A stretch of 19,272 bases of DNA, taken from assembly GCA_022729635.1 (NCBI GenBank), contig DZAU01000028.1:6279-25550 (forward strand), in the 5' to 3' direction. Positions 6,632-13,999 of this stretch are shown here, piece by piece. A program made the translations under genes and the position numbers. Position 1 is the first letter of the stretch. Every line of letters starts with the position of its first letter. Origin of the DNA: Flavobacterium psychrophilum. GTDB taxonomy: Bacteria; Bacteroidota; Bacteroidia; Flavobacteriales; Flavobacteriaceae. Below the pieces are notes generated by a model. That model was not told where the DNA came from, ran no database searches, and saw only the letters and a program-made list of their open reading frames with translations.

Positions 6632-9415
6632 ATGATGAAAATTAAATTTCTTGTAGCATTCCTTTTTTGTGCATCTATTGTAATGGGACAATCAAAAGGT
6701 ACTTTGACAGGGATTATTAAGGATAGGGAGGCTAATAACGCCCCGTTACCATTTGCAAATGTTTATGTTAAAGAAACAAAAAAATCAACAACCTCTGATG
6801 AAACCGGTAAATATTTAATTGAATTAAGCCCTGGAAACTATGTAATTCAATTCGGTTCTGTGGGATATGAATCATTTGAAAGTAAGGTAACTATCATATC
6901 TGGTGAAATTACAACACTAAATTGTACTTTGGGTTCTGGAAATTACACCTTAAAAGATGTTGTAATAAAAAACACCACCAGCAGAGAAAAGGAAACGGCA
7001 ATCTTAATGGATCAAAAAAACGCTGTTGTTATCAAGCAGAGTATAGGTGCACAAGAAATGTCAAGAAAAGGAATTAGCGATGTTGAGGAAGGTTTAACGA
7101 AAATTTCAGGAATTACTAAAGTTGACGGTAGAGGTCTATTTATTCGTGGATTGGAAGACCGGTATAATAATTTACTCATTAATGATCTTCAAACACCATC
7201 CAATAGTCCTTTCAAAAAAATTATACCATTGGATTTGTTCCCTACAGATGTAGTTGGTGTTTTGAATGTATACAAAACATTTAATCCAAACATTTCAGGT
7301 GATTTTGGCGGGGCTACTGTAAATATTGAAACGTCCCAATCCAAAAATATTACTAAATTGAATTTTGGTTTTGGATATACTACCAACAATAATTTAAATA
7401 ATTTTTTAATTTCTTATGACGCTGATTCAGCGAAAGGATTTTTTGGTTTAAACGGAAATGACAGAGCTCTTTCTCCTATATTTGGCAATGTGCCAAGTGC
7501 GGTTAAACTTACACCTTCGCAATATGATGAGGCGTACGGAAAGAATTCTTGGGATGTTGCTTCAACAAAAAGCCCTTTGAATACTAACATAGGTTTTTTG
7601 AATTCGCAAAAGTATAATTTTGGAAAAGAAAGAAGTTTAAGTTATATACTTGCTCTAAATTTTGATAATAATTTTGTTTATACAGAAGGGGTAGAAAGAA
7701 CTTTCAATACTGGGTTTAACAATTATGACAATAATTTATATACAACTCAATACAGTTATCAAACTACACTTTCTACATTATTGGGATTTCAATATAAATC
7801 AAATCGTTTTAAAGCAATGCTTAACACCATGTTAATCAAAGCAACCGATAGTAAAATTCAAGATCAACTTGGATATACACTAAGTCAGGAAAATCAACCC
7901 AATTCCCTTATTCGAATGAATCAATACGAAGAATCACTGTATTGGAACAATCAATTATTTGCGGATTACAAAATTACTGAAGACGGCAAACATACTATTA
8001 AAGCAGGTGGCTCTTATGTGGACACTTCTTTTGAACAACCGGATAGAAAATTTATTCTTGGTGAAAAAATAAACGAGACAGATATAAATATATCTTACGG
8101 TGGAAACAATTTGAATCGTCAATATTTAGACATAAAAGGGAACTATTATTTCTCTTCATTTTTAGAATATAATTGGAAGCTTGGCGCAAAAGAAAAACCT
8201 AATAATCTTTCTATAGGATATAATAATTTTCTAAATGATATGCAATCTACCTATCGATTCCTTTCAGGAAAGAAGATTATAGATAAGAATTACACCGCGA
8301 ATTTAAACAATATTAGTTCATTCATAAATGAAGATATTAATAATGGTATTTTATATGTACAAGAAGAATCTAACGGGGATTGGAAAGTAAAATTGAATCA
8401 ATTTGTAAATGCGGGTTATTTTAATTTATTCTTAGCCATAAACGAAAAATTTGATATAAACGCAGGATTAAGAGCTGAAAATTCTAATCGAGAAATAAAA
8501 TACCGTGAGCAAGGATTTGGGTTTACACAAGCGTATAAATCACTTAATGAAGATAAATTAGATATTCTACCCTCTATAAATGCTAAATATGTTTTGAATG
8601 ACAAGAGTAATTTAAGATTGTCATTGTCAAAAACAATTACTCGTCCCGTTGCGATGGAATTATTACCAATAACCTATGTAAATGCTGATGGTACCTCTAT
8701 AAAAGGTAATGAACATCTAAAAAATTCTGACAATTACAATGCCGATTTTAAGTATGAATTATTCCCTAACAACAAAGAACTTTTTGCGATAGGAGTATTT
8801 GGTAAATTGATTGAAAACCCTATCGAAAAAGTATTTTTCCCATCGGCATCCAGTGGAGGACAATTAACCACCTTTAAAAATTCAAAAGAAGCAATACTTT
8901 TTGGGGCCGAATTTGAAATGATACTACAACTAAGCAGATTACACGAATCACTTTCTAATTTTTCTTGGGGCTTCAATACTTCTTTGATGAGCACAGATGT
9001 TACCATCGATAGAACGCAACAAGGAAATGAATTTGAAAATTCTGACAACAGAGATCTTCAAGGAGCTTCTAATTGGTTAGTCAATACGGATTTAAAATAC
9101 GATTTCAAATTTTCCAAAGATTGGAAAAATTCTATGAGTATAATTTATAATATATACGGTGACAGAATTTATGCAGTGGGTTCAGGAGGATTAGATCATG
9201 AATACGAAAAATCATTTGGTAAACTTGATTTTGTTTGGACAAGCACAATAACAAAAGCAATTGAATTAAAATGGAGTGTAGATAATATTCTTAATCCAAA
9301 CTACACCAGAGAGATTGGCAGTAATAGCACCATAGATATTGTTGAGGATTCTTTGGTTACTAGGCAATTCAAAAAAGGAGTAGGTTTTTCGATTAATTTG
9401 GGTTACACTTTCTAA
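6632..9415 (+). CDS. TonB-dependent outer-membrane receptor with carboxypeptidase-like N-domain
   Basis: This 927-residue protein starts with a signal peptide (about 1-19, cleavage before Gln20). A carboxypeptidase-D regulatory-like beta-sandwich follows (about 23-105). Then come a possible TonB-box region (L-K-D-V-V-I, about 107-112), a plug domain (about 125-235, with R-G-L-E-D-R-Y and G-G-A-T-V-N-I-E-T) and a 22-strand-type barrel ending in aromatic Phe, as expected for barrel insertion. Such receptors use TonB energy to import siderophores, oligosaccharides or other large ligands. It is somewhat short for SusC and no SusD gene follows; a surface beta-helix lipoprotein does. An alternative start is the next codon, ATG 6635. 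It sits between a terminator and its own terminator, so it is probably transcribed alone. The substrate is unknown. Confidence 0.92.
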   Translation: MMKIKFLVAFLFCASIVMGQSKGTLTGIIKDREANNAPLPFANVYVKETKKSTTSDETGKYLIELSPGNYVIQFGSVGYESFESKVTIISGEITTLNCTLGSGNYTLKDVVIKNTTSREKETAILMDQKNAVVIKQSIGAQEMSRKGISDVEEGLTKISGITKVDGRGLFIRGLEDRYNNLLINDLQTPSNSPFKKIIPLDLFPTDVVGVLNVYKTFNPNISGDFGGATVNIETSQSKNITKLNFGFGYTTNNNLNNFLISYDADSAKGFFGLNGNDRALSPIFGNVPSAVKLTPSQYDEAYGKNSWDVASTKSPLNTNIGFLNSQKYNFGKERSLSYILALNFDNNFVYTEGVERTFNTGFNNYDNNLYTTQYSYQTTLSTLLGFQYKSNRFKAMLNTMLIKATDSKIQDQLGYTLSQENQPNSLIRMNQYEESLYWNNQLFADYKITEDGKHTIKAGGSYVDTSFEQPDRKFILGEKINETDINISYGGNNLNRQYLDIKGNYYFSSFLEYNWKLGAKEKPNNLSIGYNNFLNDMQSTYRFLSGKKIIDKNYTANLNNISSFINEDINNGILYVQEESNGDWKVKLNQFVNAGYFNLFLAINEKFDINAGLRAENSNREIKYREQGFGFTQAYKSLNEDKLDILPSINAKYVLNDKSNLRLSLSKTITRPVAMELLPITYVNADGTSIKGNEHLKNSDNYNADFKYELFPNNKELFAIGVFGKLIENPIEKVFFPSASSGGQLTTFKNSKEAILFGAEFEMILQLSRLHESLSNFSWGFNTSLMSTDVTIDRTQQGNEFENSDNRDLQGASNWLVNTDLKYDFKFSKDWKNSMSIIYNIYGDRIYAVGSGGLDHEYEKSFGKLDFVWTSTITKAIELKWSVDNILNPNYTREIGSNSTIDIVEDSLVTRQFKKGVGFSINLGYTF

Positions 9416-9418
9416 TAC

Positions 9419-9445
9419 AAAAAAGAGCTTTTAAGCTCTTTTTTT
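9419..9445 (+). terminator. Intrinsic terminator after the TonB receptor
   Basis: AAGAGCTT (9423-9430) pairs perfectly with AAGCTCTT (9433-9440), preceded by A bases and followed by a T-run to 9445. It is symmetric enough to act in both directions. Confidence 0.88.
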
Positions 9446-9532
9446 GTGAGTTTATCCAAACTAAGATAACACTAATTTTACAATGTAATTACAGTTTTAT
9501 AAAGCTTTAATAACAATAAATTAACCAATTTT

Positions 9533-9555
9533 TACTACCGTAGTAAGTAGCTTTG
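9533..9555 (+). promoter_or_regulatory. Promoter and possible operator of the beta-helix lipoprotein gene
   Basis: TAGCTTTG at 9548-9555 fits the -7 element. Where the spacer should be lies a perfect 13-bp palindrome, TACTAC-C-GTAGTA (9533-9545), two bases before the -7 element. No clear -33 TTG is found at normal spacing. The position suggests a regulator site controlling this gene separately from the receptor. The start would be near 9562, leaving a leader of about 30 A-rich bases. Confidence 0.5.
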
Positions 9556-9591
9556 TCAAAAATAATTAACAAAAATTAAACACATTCAAAA

Positions 9592-10788
9592 ATGAAAAAA
9601 TTAGTTTTAAGTTTAGCTATTGCAGCTTCATTTTTTACATCTTGTTCTAGTGATGATGAGACAACACCGACAACTCCACCAGTAGTTGGAGAAATAAGTG
9701 GGGATTTTTCTTCGTCTAAAACATTCGTAAAAGGCACATATACTCTAAACGGAACTGTAAGAGTTAAATCGGGTGCTACTTTAACAATAGATGCCGGATC
9801 TGTTATCACTGCAGATGTTTCTAACGGAACAGATGTTTTAATTGTTGAAAATGGTGGTAAGGTAAACTTTGTAGGGACATCTGCTGAGCCAGTAATTTTT
9901 ACTGAAAAATCAAAAGTAAATGGATCTTGGGGCGGTATAATCATTTTTGGCGATGCTCCTATTGTTGCAGGAAAAATGGCTGATGGATCTCCCATTACTA
10001 CCGCAACCTCTGAAGATGGAACAAATACTGTTTATGGAGGTTCAAATGCTTCTCACAATGGAGGAACTATGAAATACGTACGTGTGGAATATGCAGGCAA
10101 AAAAATCTTAGATGGTACTTCTGAAATGAATGCGTTTTCATTCTATTCTGTAGGTTCAGGAACTGTATTAGAAAATTTAGTTGCTTACAAAGGAGCTGAT
10201 GATGGATACGAATTTTATGGCGGAACAGTGAGTGCTAAAAACTTAATTTCTTACGGAAACACGGATGATTCATTCGACTGGCAGGATGGATGGCAAGGTC
10301 AAGCCAATACGAACTGGTATGCTTTTCAAACGGGAGCTGGTAATTATGGAATGGAAATTGAGGCTAAAGGTGTGAATAATCTTTTCTCCCCTAAAATTTC
10401 TAATATCACTCTAAGAAGAGATGCAAATACAGGCCCAGAAACTGCTGGAAGTGTTGAATTTGATGCTTTTCAATTCAAAAAAGAAGGGAATGGCGATTAT
10501 TCAAATATTATTATTTCTGGTTATACTAACACTGTATCAACAACTAATGCAGTTGCTGTAAGAATTCAAGATGCTAGTACAAACATGAACCAAGTTAACG
10601 GTAATAAACTAAAAATAGTAAATATTAAAATTGAAGGAACCACAGCACAAACAGGTGTAGGTTCTTCTACTTTCTCCGTTGCATTTCCTGTAGGCAATTA
10701 CACCACTAGTACAACAGCTACGGGTGCTTCTTTAACAAAAGGTGCTTGGTCAACAGTTGACGGAATAGATTTATTAGCTAAATTATAA
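9592..10788 (+). CDS. Surface lipoprotein with predicted beta-helix, paired with TonB receptor
   Basis: This 398-residue protein has a lipoprotein signal peptide with Cys18 in F-T-S-C, followed at once by S-S-D-D-E. An acidic motif right after the lipid-bearing Cys is the known export signal that carries Bacteroidota lipoproteins to the cell surface. A Thr/Pro linker leads to a body rich in Gly, Asn and short beta-strands (for example S-G-A-T-L-T-I-D-A-G-S-V-I), as in parallel beta-helix proteins. It contains D-D-G-Y-E-F-Y-G-G and D-D-S-F-D-W-Q-D motifs rich in Asp and aromatic residues that could bind Ca2+ or ligand. No catalytic signature is recognised. It follows the TonB receptor, so it is probably a ligand-capture partner. 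Database entries for such proteins are, as I recall, sometimes misnamed as transporters. Confidence 0.85.
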   Translation: MKKLVLSLAIAASFFTSCSSDDETTPTTPPVVGEISGDFSSSKTFVKGTYTLNGTVRVKSGATLTIDAGSVITADVSNGTDVLIVENGGKVNFVGTSAEPVIFTEKSKVNGSWGGIIIFGDAPIVAGKMADGSPITTATSEDGTNTVYGGSNASHNGGTMKYVRVEYAGKKILDGTSEMNAFSFYSVGSGTVLENLVAYKGADDGYEFYGGTVSAKNLISYGNTDDSFDWQDGWQGQANTNWYAFQTGAGNYGMEIEAKGVNNLFSPKISNITLRRDANTGPETAGSVEFDAFQFKKEGNGDYSNIIISGYTNTVSTTNAVAVRIQDASTNMNQVNGNKLKIVNIKIEGTTAQTGVGSSTFSVAFPVGNYTTSTTATGASLTKGAWSTVDGIDLLAKL

Positions 10789-10804
10789 GGGTTTTTATCT
10801 GCAT

Positions 10805-10835
10805 AAAAAAAGGTCCCGATAAGGGACCTTTTTTT
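10805..10835. terminator. Bidirectional intrinsic terminator
   Basis: A perfect 13-bp stem (10805-10817 with 10823-10835, core AGGTCCC / GGGACCT) has a GATAA loop, A-tract and T-tract. It stands between the convergent lipoprotein gene and the minus-strand MORN-like gene and can serve both. Confidence 0.93.
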
Positions 10836-10859
10836 ATTTATGAATGAGTTTTATTTTGT

Positions 10860-11207
10860 TTAGTTACTGTATGCAACAGGGTTTTTATTGACAACAACAA
10901 CCTGTTCAATAATGTTGTTTTTATAAGCAACTTCTTTTGTTACAAAGGCACTATTAAAATACTGCCATTTACCATTTTTTTTCCCATCCTTAAATTGAGC
11001 AATAGCCTGTACCTTACCATCCTCTGAGTAAGAAATCCATTTTCCGTTTAATTTTCCATCAACAAAATTGCCAACTTGTTTCACGTTACCATTCTCATAG
11101 TAATAAGTTGCAATAACTTCATCATCTATACTTTCTAATTTAGGTTTGTCTTGAGAAAATATAACTGCTGAAACCATCATCATCGAAATTAATAATACCT
11201 TTTTCAT
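10860..11207 (-). CDS. Small secreted MORN/YwqK-like repeat protein
   Basis: This is a 115-residue protein when started at the ATG at 11207, which gives a clean signal peptide (M-K-K-V-L-L-I-S, cleavage near the F-S-Q at residues 17-19). An upstream in-frame ATG at 11243 would add 12 residues with Cys and Lys, but it lies at the promoter -7 element, so it is unlikely to be transcribed. The mature part has two repeats of about 23 residues with Y-x-x-x-G-x-V and G-K-x-N-G-K-W (N-G-N-V-K-Q-V-G-N-F, G-K-L-N-G-K-W, G-K-K-N-G-K-W), the pattern of MORN_2 or YwqK-type repeats. Many such proteins are labelled antitoxin components, but no toxin partner is adjacent. The function is unknown; a periplasmic or envelope location is inferred. 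Confidence 0.82.
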   Translation of the reverse strand: MKKVLLISMMMVSAVIFSQDKPKLESIDDEVIATYYYENGNVKQVGNFVDGKLNGKWISYSEDGKVQAIAQFKDGKKNGKWQYFNSAFVTKEVAYKNNIIEQVVVVNKNPVAYSN

Positions 11208-11240
11208 AATATTTTGTTTTTTAATTAAACAATTACATAA

Positions 11241-11248
11241 CAAATATA
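11241..11248 (-). promoter_or_regulatory. Candidate -7 element for the MORN-like gene
   Basis: On the minus strand 11248 to 11241 reads TATATTTG, matching TAnnTTTG. Transcription would start near 11233, between the two candidate ATGs, which favours the start at 11207. A well-spaced -33 element is not obvious. Confidence 0.45.
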
Positions 11249-11350
11249 TAAAATATATTTACAATAAAAAAACTTTTTCTTAACAATTTGGTAACATTGA
11301 AATAATTTTTTAATTCAGTTACCTCTAATAAAAATATAAATGACTTTTTC

Positions 11351-11376
11351 TTCCGCAATTGCGGGACTTTTTTATT
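11351..11376 (+). terminator. Orphan terminator-like hairpin
   Basis: TTCCGC (11351-11356) pairs with GCGGGA (11361-11366) around AATT; the core CCGCAATTGCGG is a perfect palindrome. A T-rich run follows (from 11368). No gene on the plus strand ends just before it, so it may be a remnant of a lost gene. Confidence 0.5.
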
Positions 11377-11409
11377 TATTTTTATACCCTAATTATAACA
11401 ATCCCAGCC

Positions 11410-11847
11410 TTGAAAACCATAGAACTGACCACATTCGATGAAATGTTTGCCCAAATCGAAATAATCCGTCATCTGTATCCCAATATTTCAGATGAAAAAT
11501 ACAAAGCGTATCTCGAAGCAATGATTCCTCACAATTACACTCAAGTTGCGGTTTTTGATGGAGAAGAATGCGTCGGACTTACAGGTTTATGGTATGGAAT
11601 TAAACTTTGGTCAGGAAAATATTTGGAAATCGACAACTTCATAGTCCATCCTGAACATCGTTTGAAAGGAATTGGAAAAATCCTAACCGATTTTGTCAAT
11701 CAAAAAGCAACAGAATTAAACTGTACAATGATTGTTCTTGACGCTTACACTGGGAATTTCACCGCACACAGGTTTTATTATAATCAAGGTTATGCTCCGA
11801 GAGGATTTCATTTTGTAAAAACCTTAAACGAAGAAGGATTGACTTAA
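11410..11847 (+). CDS. GNAT-family N-acetyltransferase
   Basis: This protein is 145 residues from the chosen TTG start. The fold is the usual single GNAT domain: an N-terminal helix pair, a beta strand with V-A-V-F-D-G-E-E-C-V-G-L-T-G, then the acetyl-CoA-binding motif A N-F-I-V-H-P-E-H-R-L-K-G-I-G-K-I-L (R-x-x-G-x-G core). The C-terminal part has N-x-x-A-H-R-F-Y-Y-N-Q-G-Y. The frame stays open upstream to a TTG at 11359, but that would lie inside a terminator-like hairpin and add a hydrophobic leader foreign to the family. TTG at 11410 gives a normal N-terminus (K-T-I-E-L-T-T-F). ATG 11440 is a second possibility, but it would cut strand one. The substrate is not predictable. Confidence 0.85.
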   Translation: MKTIELTTFDEMFAQIEIIRHLYPNISDEKYKAYLEAMIPHNYTQVAVFDGEECVGLTGLWYGIKLWSGKYLEIDNFIVHPEHRLKGIGKILTDFVNQKATELNCTMIVLDAYTGNFTAHRFYYNQGYAPRGFHFVKTLNEEGLT

Positions 11848-11860
11848 CCCGAAGGGTTAA
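11844..11860 (+). terminator. Short hairpin at the GNAT stop codon
   Basis: TTAACCC (11844-11850) and GGGTTAA (11854-11860) form a perfect seven-pair stem with the triloop GAA, overlapping the stop codon. There is no T-run. The CCC-GAA-GGG core is shared with the larger inverted-repeat element after dut. Confidence 0.5.
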
Positions 11861-11910
11861 AAACTATTGGGTTTGAGTCAATAAAATCAGGATTAAACCA
11901 AAGAAATGGT

Positions 11911-11918
11911 TATTTTTG
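11911..11918 (+). promoter_or_regulatory. Possible -7 element before the flippase gene
   Basis: TATTTTTG fits TAnnTTTG and lies 25 bases before the TTG start of the flippase gene. No matching -33 is seen. The surrounding AACCA...TGGTT plus T-rich stretch could instead be a weak terminator of the preceding gene. Confidence 0.3.
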
Positions 11919-11943
11919 TTTTTTAAAATCAAAAAAGAAACCC

Positions 11944-13407
11944 TTGGGATTATATAAAAATCTTTTCAAACAAACTGCCATTTACGGACTTGCAACGGTT
12001 TTGCCCCGTATGTTGAGTTTCTTTCTTGTAAGAATCTATACTGGTGTTTTGCCCACAGCCGAATACGGCGAAGTTTCCATCGTAATGTCTTGGATGGTTT
12101 TTTTCAACGTGATTTTATCTTACGGAATGGAAACCGCCTTTTTCCGTTTTTATAATTCCGAAAAAGACAAGCAAAATGTAATAGCAACCACCACAATTTC
12201 TATATTTTGGTCTTCTATTTTCTTCCTTTTTGGCGCCTTGATTTTCAGAAATTCCTTGGCCTCTTTAGCAAATGTCGATGTACAATATATTACGTATTCC
12301 ATTTGGATTTTAGCACTTGACGCTTTAGTAATAGTTCCGTTTTCGAAATTACGAGCGAATCAACGTCCCATAATGTACGCCGCAATCAAGATAGGAAATG
12401 TGATGGTCAACTTGACTCTCAACATTTTCTTTTTACTGTATTTGCCAGATTTAGCCGCTTCTCATCCTAATTCATTTATTGATAATTTATATGTCGAACA
12501 CTTTGAAATAGGCTATATTTTCGTGGCTAATTTGCTAGCAAGTTTACTCACATTGGTCGTGCTTTCGCCAAATTACCTTTTCTTAAACCGAAAATTTGAT
12601 GCTGTCCTTTGGAAAAAAATGATGAAATACGGCTTGCCAATTCTAGTAGCAGGAATTGCTTTTGCAGTCAATGAGCATTTCGATAAAATATTGTTGGGGT
12701 ATTTACTTCCGGAAAACATCGCAAAATCCGAAGTTGGCGCTTATTCTGCCTGTTACAAACTCGGATTGTTTATGGTTTTGTTTGCCACGGCTTTCCGACT
12801 GGGAATTGAACCTTTCTTTTTCAGTCATTCCGGAAATGAAAAAGCACCACAAACCTATGCTATAATTACCAAATATTTCGTGATATTTGGGTCGCTAATT
12901 CTCCTCGGTGTCATTGTTTTTGCCGATGTTTTAAAGTTTTTGTTGCTCGATGACAAATCCTATTGGGAAGCGATGAAAGTCGTGCCGTTAATCATTCTGG
13001 CGAACTTCTTTCTGGGTATTTACAATAACCTTTCAGTATGGTACAAACTTACCGATAAAACTAAAATTGGTGCTTATATTTCCATTGTTGGAGCGATATT
13101 AACCTTGGTTTTAAACTATTTATTAATCCCAAAATACAGCTATTATGGCTCTGCAATTGCGACTATTGCGGCTTACGGAAGTATGATGCTCATTTCATAC
13201 TTTCTAGGAAATAAATATTATCCAATTCCTTATGATATGAATAAAATAGGGGGTTATTTAGGATTATCAATCTTGTTTTCCGCTATTTCTTTCTATGGAT
13301 TTAGAGAAAACTATTTCGTTGGAATCCCTTTATTAATCGCATTTATGTATTTTGTTTATCACAACGAGAAAGAAACTATATTAGGCATCATAAAAAGGAA
13401 AAAATAA
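11944..13407 (+). CDS. Polysaccharide flippase / MOP-superfamily exporter (Wzx-like)
   Basis: This 487-residue protein has about 14 hydrophobic membrane segments throughout and the N-terminal pattern F-K-Q-T-A-I-Y-G-L-A-T-V-L-P-R-M-L-S-F, typical of the polysaccharide-synthesis (oligosaccharide flippase) branch of the MOP superfamily. Such proteins flip lipid-linked sugars or related lipids across the inner membrane. The start must be TTG at 11944: the upstream frame has no ATG, and the next ATG (residue 22) would remove part of the first helix. It leads a co-directional run including a sugar-nucleotide pyrophosphorylase, which fits a role in surface glycans. No polymerase or glycosyltransferase is adjacent, so the substrate is open; a MurJ-like role is less likely from the sequence. 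Confidence 0.88.
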   Translation: MGLYKNLFKQTAIYGLATVLPRMLSFFLVRIYTGVLPTAEYGEVSIVMSWMVFFNVILSYGMETAFFRFYNSEKDKQNVIATTTISIFWSSIFFLFGALIFRNSLASLANVDVQYITYSIWILALDALVIVPFSKLRANQRPIMYAAIKIGNVMVNLTLNIFFLLYLPDLAASHPNSFIDNLYVEHFEIGYIFVANLLASLLTLVVLSPNYLFLNRKFDAVLWKKMMKYGLPILVAGIAFAVNEHFDKILLGYLLPENIAKSEVGAYSACYKLGLFMVLFATAFRLGIEPFFFSHSGNEKAPQTYAIITKYFVIFGSLILLGVIVFADVLKFLLLDDKSYWEAMKVVPLIILANFFLGIYNNLSVWYKLTDKTKIGAYISIVGAILTLVLNYLLIPKYSYYGSAIATIAAYGSMMLISYFLGNKYYPIPYDMNKIGGYLGLSILFSAISFYGFRENYFVGIPLLIAFMYFVYHNEKETILGIIKRKK

Positions 13408-13417
13408 AATAAGTACA

Positions 13418-13435
13418 GACAAGTCGCGACTTGTC
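13418..13435 (+). repeat. 18-bp perfect palindrome between the flippase gene and dut
   Basis: GACAAGTCGCGACTTGTC is a perfect 18-bp palindrome in the 52-base spacer, GC-rich against AT-rich surroundings. I recall similar GACAAGTCGCGACTTGTC copies scattered in flavobacterial genomes, so a dispersed repeat is likelier than a private operator. Confidence 0.75.
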
Positions 13436-13459
13436 CCTATGAATATTCAAAATTAAAAA

Positions 13460-13894
13460 ATGAAAATAAACATCATCAACAAATCGCAACACGACTTGCC
13501 CAACTACGAAACCATAGCTTCGGCAGGAATGGATTTACGAGCAAATCTAACCGAATCCATAATCCTGAAACCATTAGAAAGAACTATCGTTAAAACAGGG
13601 CTTTTCATCGAATTGCCCATAGGTTATGAAGCCCAAGTTCGGCCAAGAAGCGGCTTGGCAGCCAAAAAAGGAATCACAGTCCTCAATTCACCGGGAACTG
13701 TTGATGCTGATTATCGAGGAGAAATTGGCGTGATTTTGGTCAATTTATCCAATGAAGTTTTCGTTGTCGAAAACGGCGAACGCATTGCCCAACTCATCAT
13801 CGCCAAGCACGAAAGAGCCGATTGGATTGAAGTTCCCGAATTATCCGAAACATCAAGAGGAGAAGGCGGTTTTGGAAGTACGGGAGAGAAATAA
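13460..13894 (+). CDS. dut: dUTP pyrophosphatase (dUTPase)
   Basis: This enzyme hydrolyses dUTP to dUMP and pyrophosphate, keeping uracil out of DNA and feeding dTMP synthesis. At 144 residues it is the usual homotrimeric form. All five motifs are present: A-G-M-D-L-R-A (22-28), P-R-S-G-L-A (62-67), G-T-V-D-A-D-Y-R-G (79-87, with Asp82 at the catalytic position and Tyr85 shaping the uracil pocket), G-E-R-I-A-Q-L (106-112), and the C-terminal [10 protein letters not shown] (133-142) that closes over the phosphates. It lies between flippase and pyrophosphorylase genes, an odd but probably lineage-conserved position. An inverted-repeat element begins at its stop codon. Confidence 0.97.
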   Translation: MKINIINKSQHDLPNYETIASAGMDLRANLTESIILKPLERTIVKTGLFIELPIGYEAQVRPRSGLAAKKGITVLNSPGTVDADYRGEIGVILVNLSNEVFVVENGERIAQLIIAKHERADWIEVPELSETSRGEGGFGSTGEK

Positions 13895-13996
13895 GCCCCT
13901 AACCCCCGAAGGGGGAATAAATGGGATAAACTAAATAATTTAACATAAATCCTACTTACCCCTAGTAGTAGTTCCCCCTTCGGGGGTTAGGGGGCT
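13894..13996 (+). repeat. Inverted-repeat element with CCCCC-GAA-GGGGG arms
   Basis: The left arm (13894-13917) and right arm (13972-13996) are inverted copies differing by one base (four against five C/G in one run). Each arm is itself a hairpin, CCCCC-GAA-GGGGG. The 54-base AT-rich centre has no coding potential. The element begins at the last base of the dut stop and ends three bases before the next ATG. Such G/C-rich arms in an AT-rich genome look like a miniature inverted-repeat or REP-type element. From memory, similar arms are common in Flavobacterium. Confidence 0.85.
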
Positions 13997-13999
13997 GAT

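Noticed and set aside
6632..9415. SusC of a polysaccharide utilisation locus
   Set aside because: No SusD, glycoside hydrolase or hybrid two-component regulator is nearby; the neighbour is a beta-helix lipoprotein.
9576..9995. 139-residue minus-strand open frame opposite the beta-helix lipoprotein
   Set aside because: It lies fully antisense to the lipoprotein start and promoter, is Pro/Thr/Val-rich by composition of the opposite strand, and has no recognisable domain.
10860..11207. Antitoxin of a toxin-antitoxin pair (YwqK label)
   Set aside because: It has a signal peptide and no adjacent toxin-like gene; the repeats alone do not support the antitoxin role.
12656..12865. 69-residue plus-strand frame within the flippase gene
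   Set aside because: It is an alternative frame of a well-formed membrane protein, with no independent start signals.
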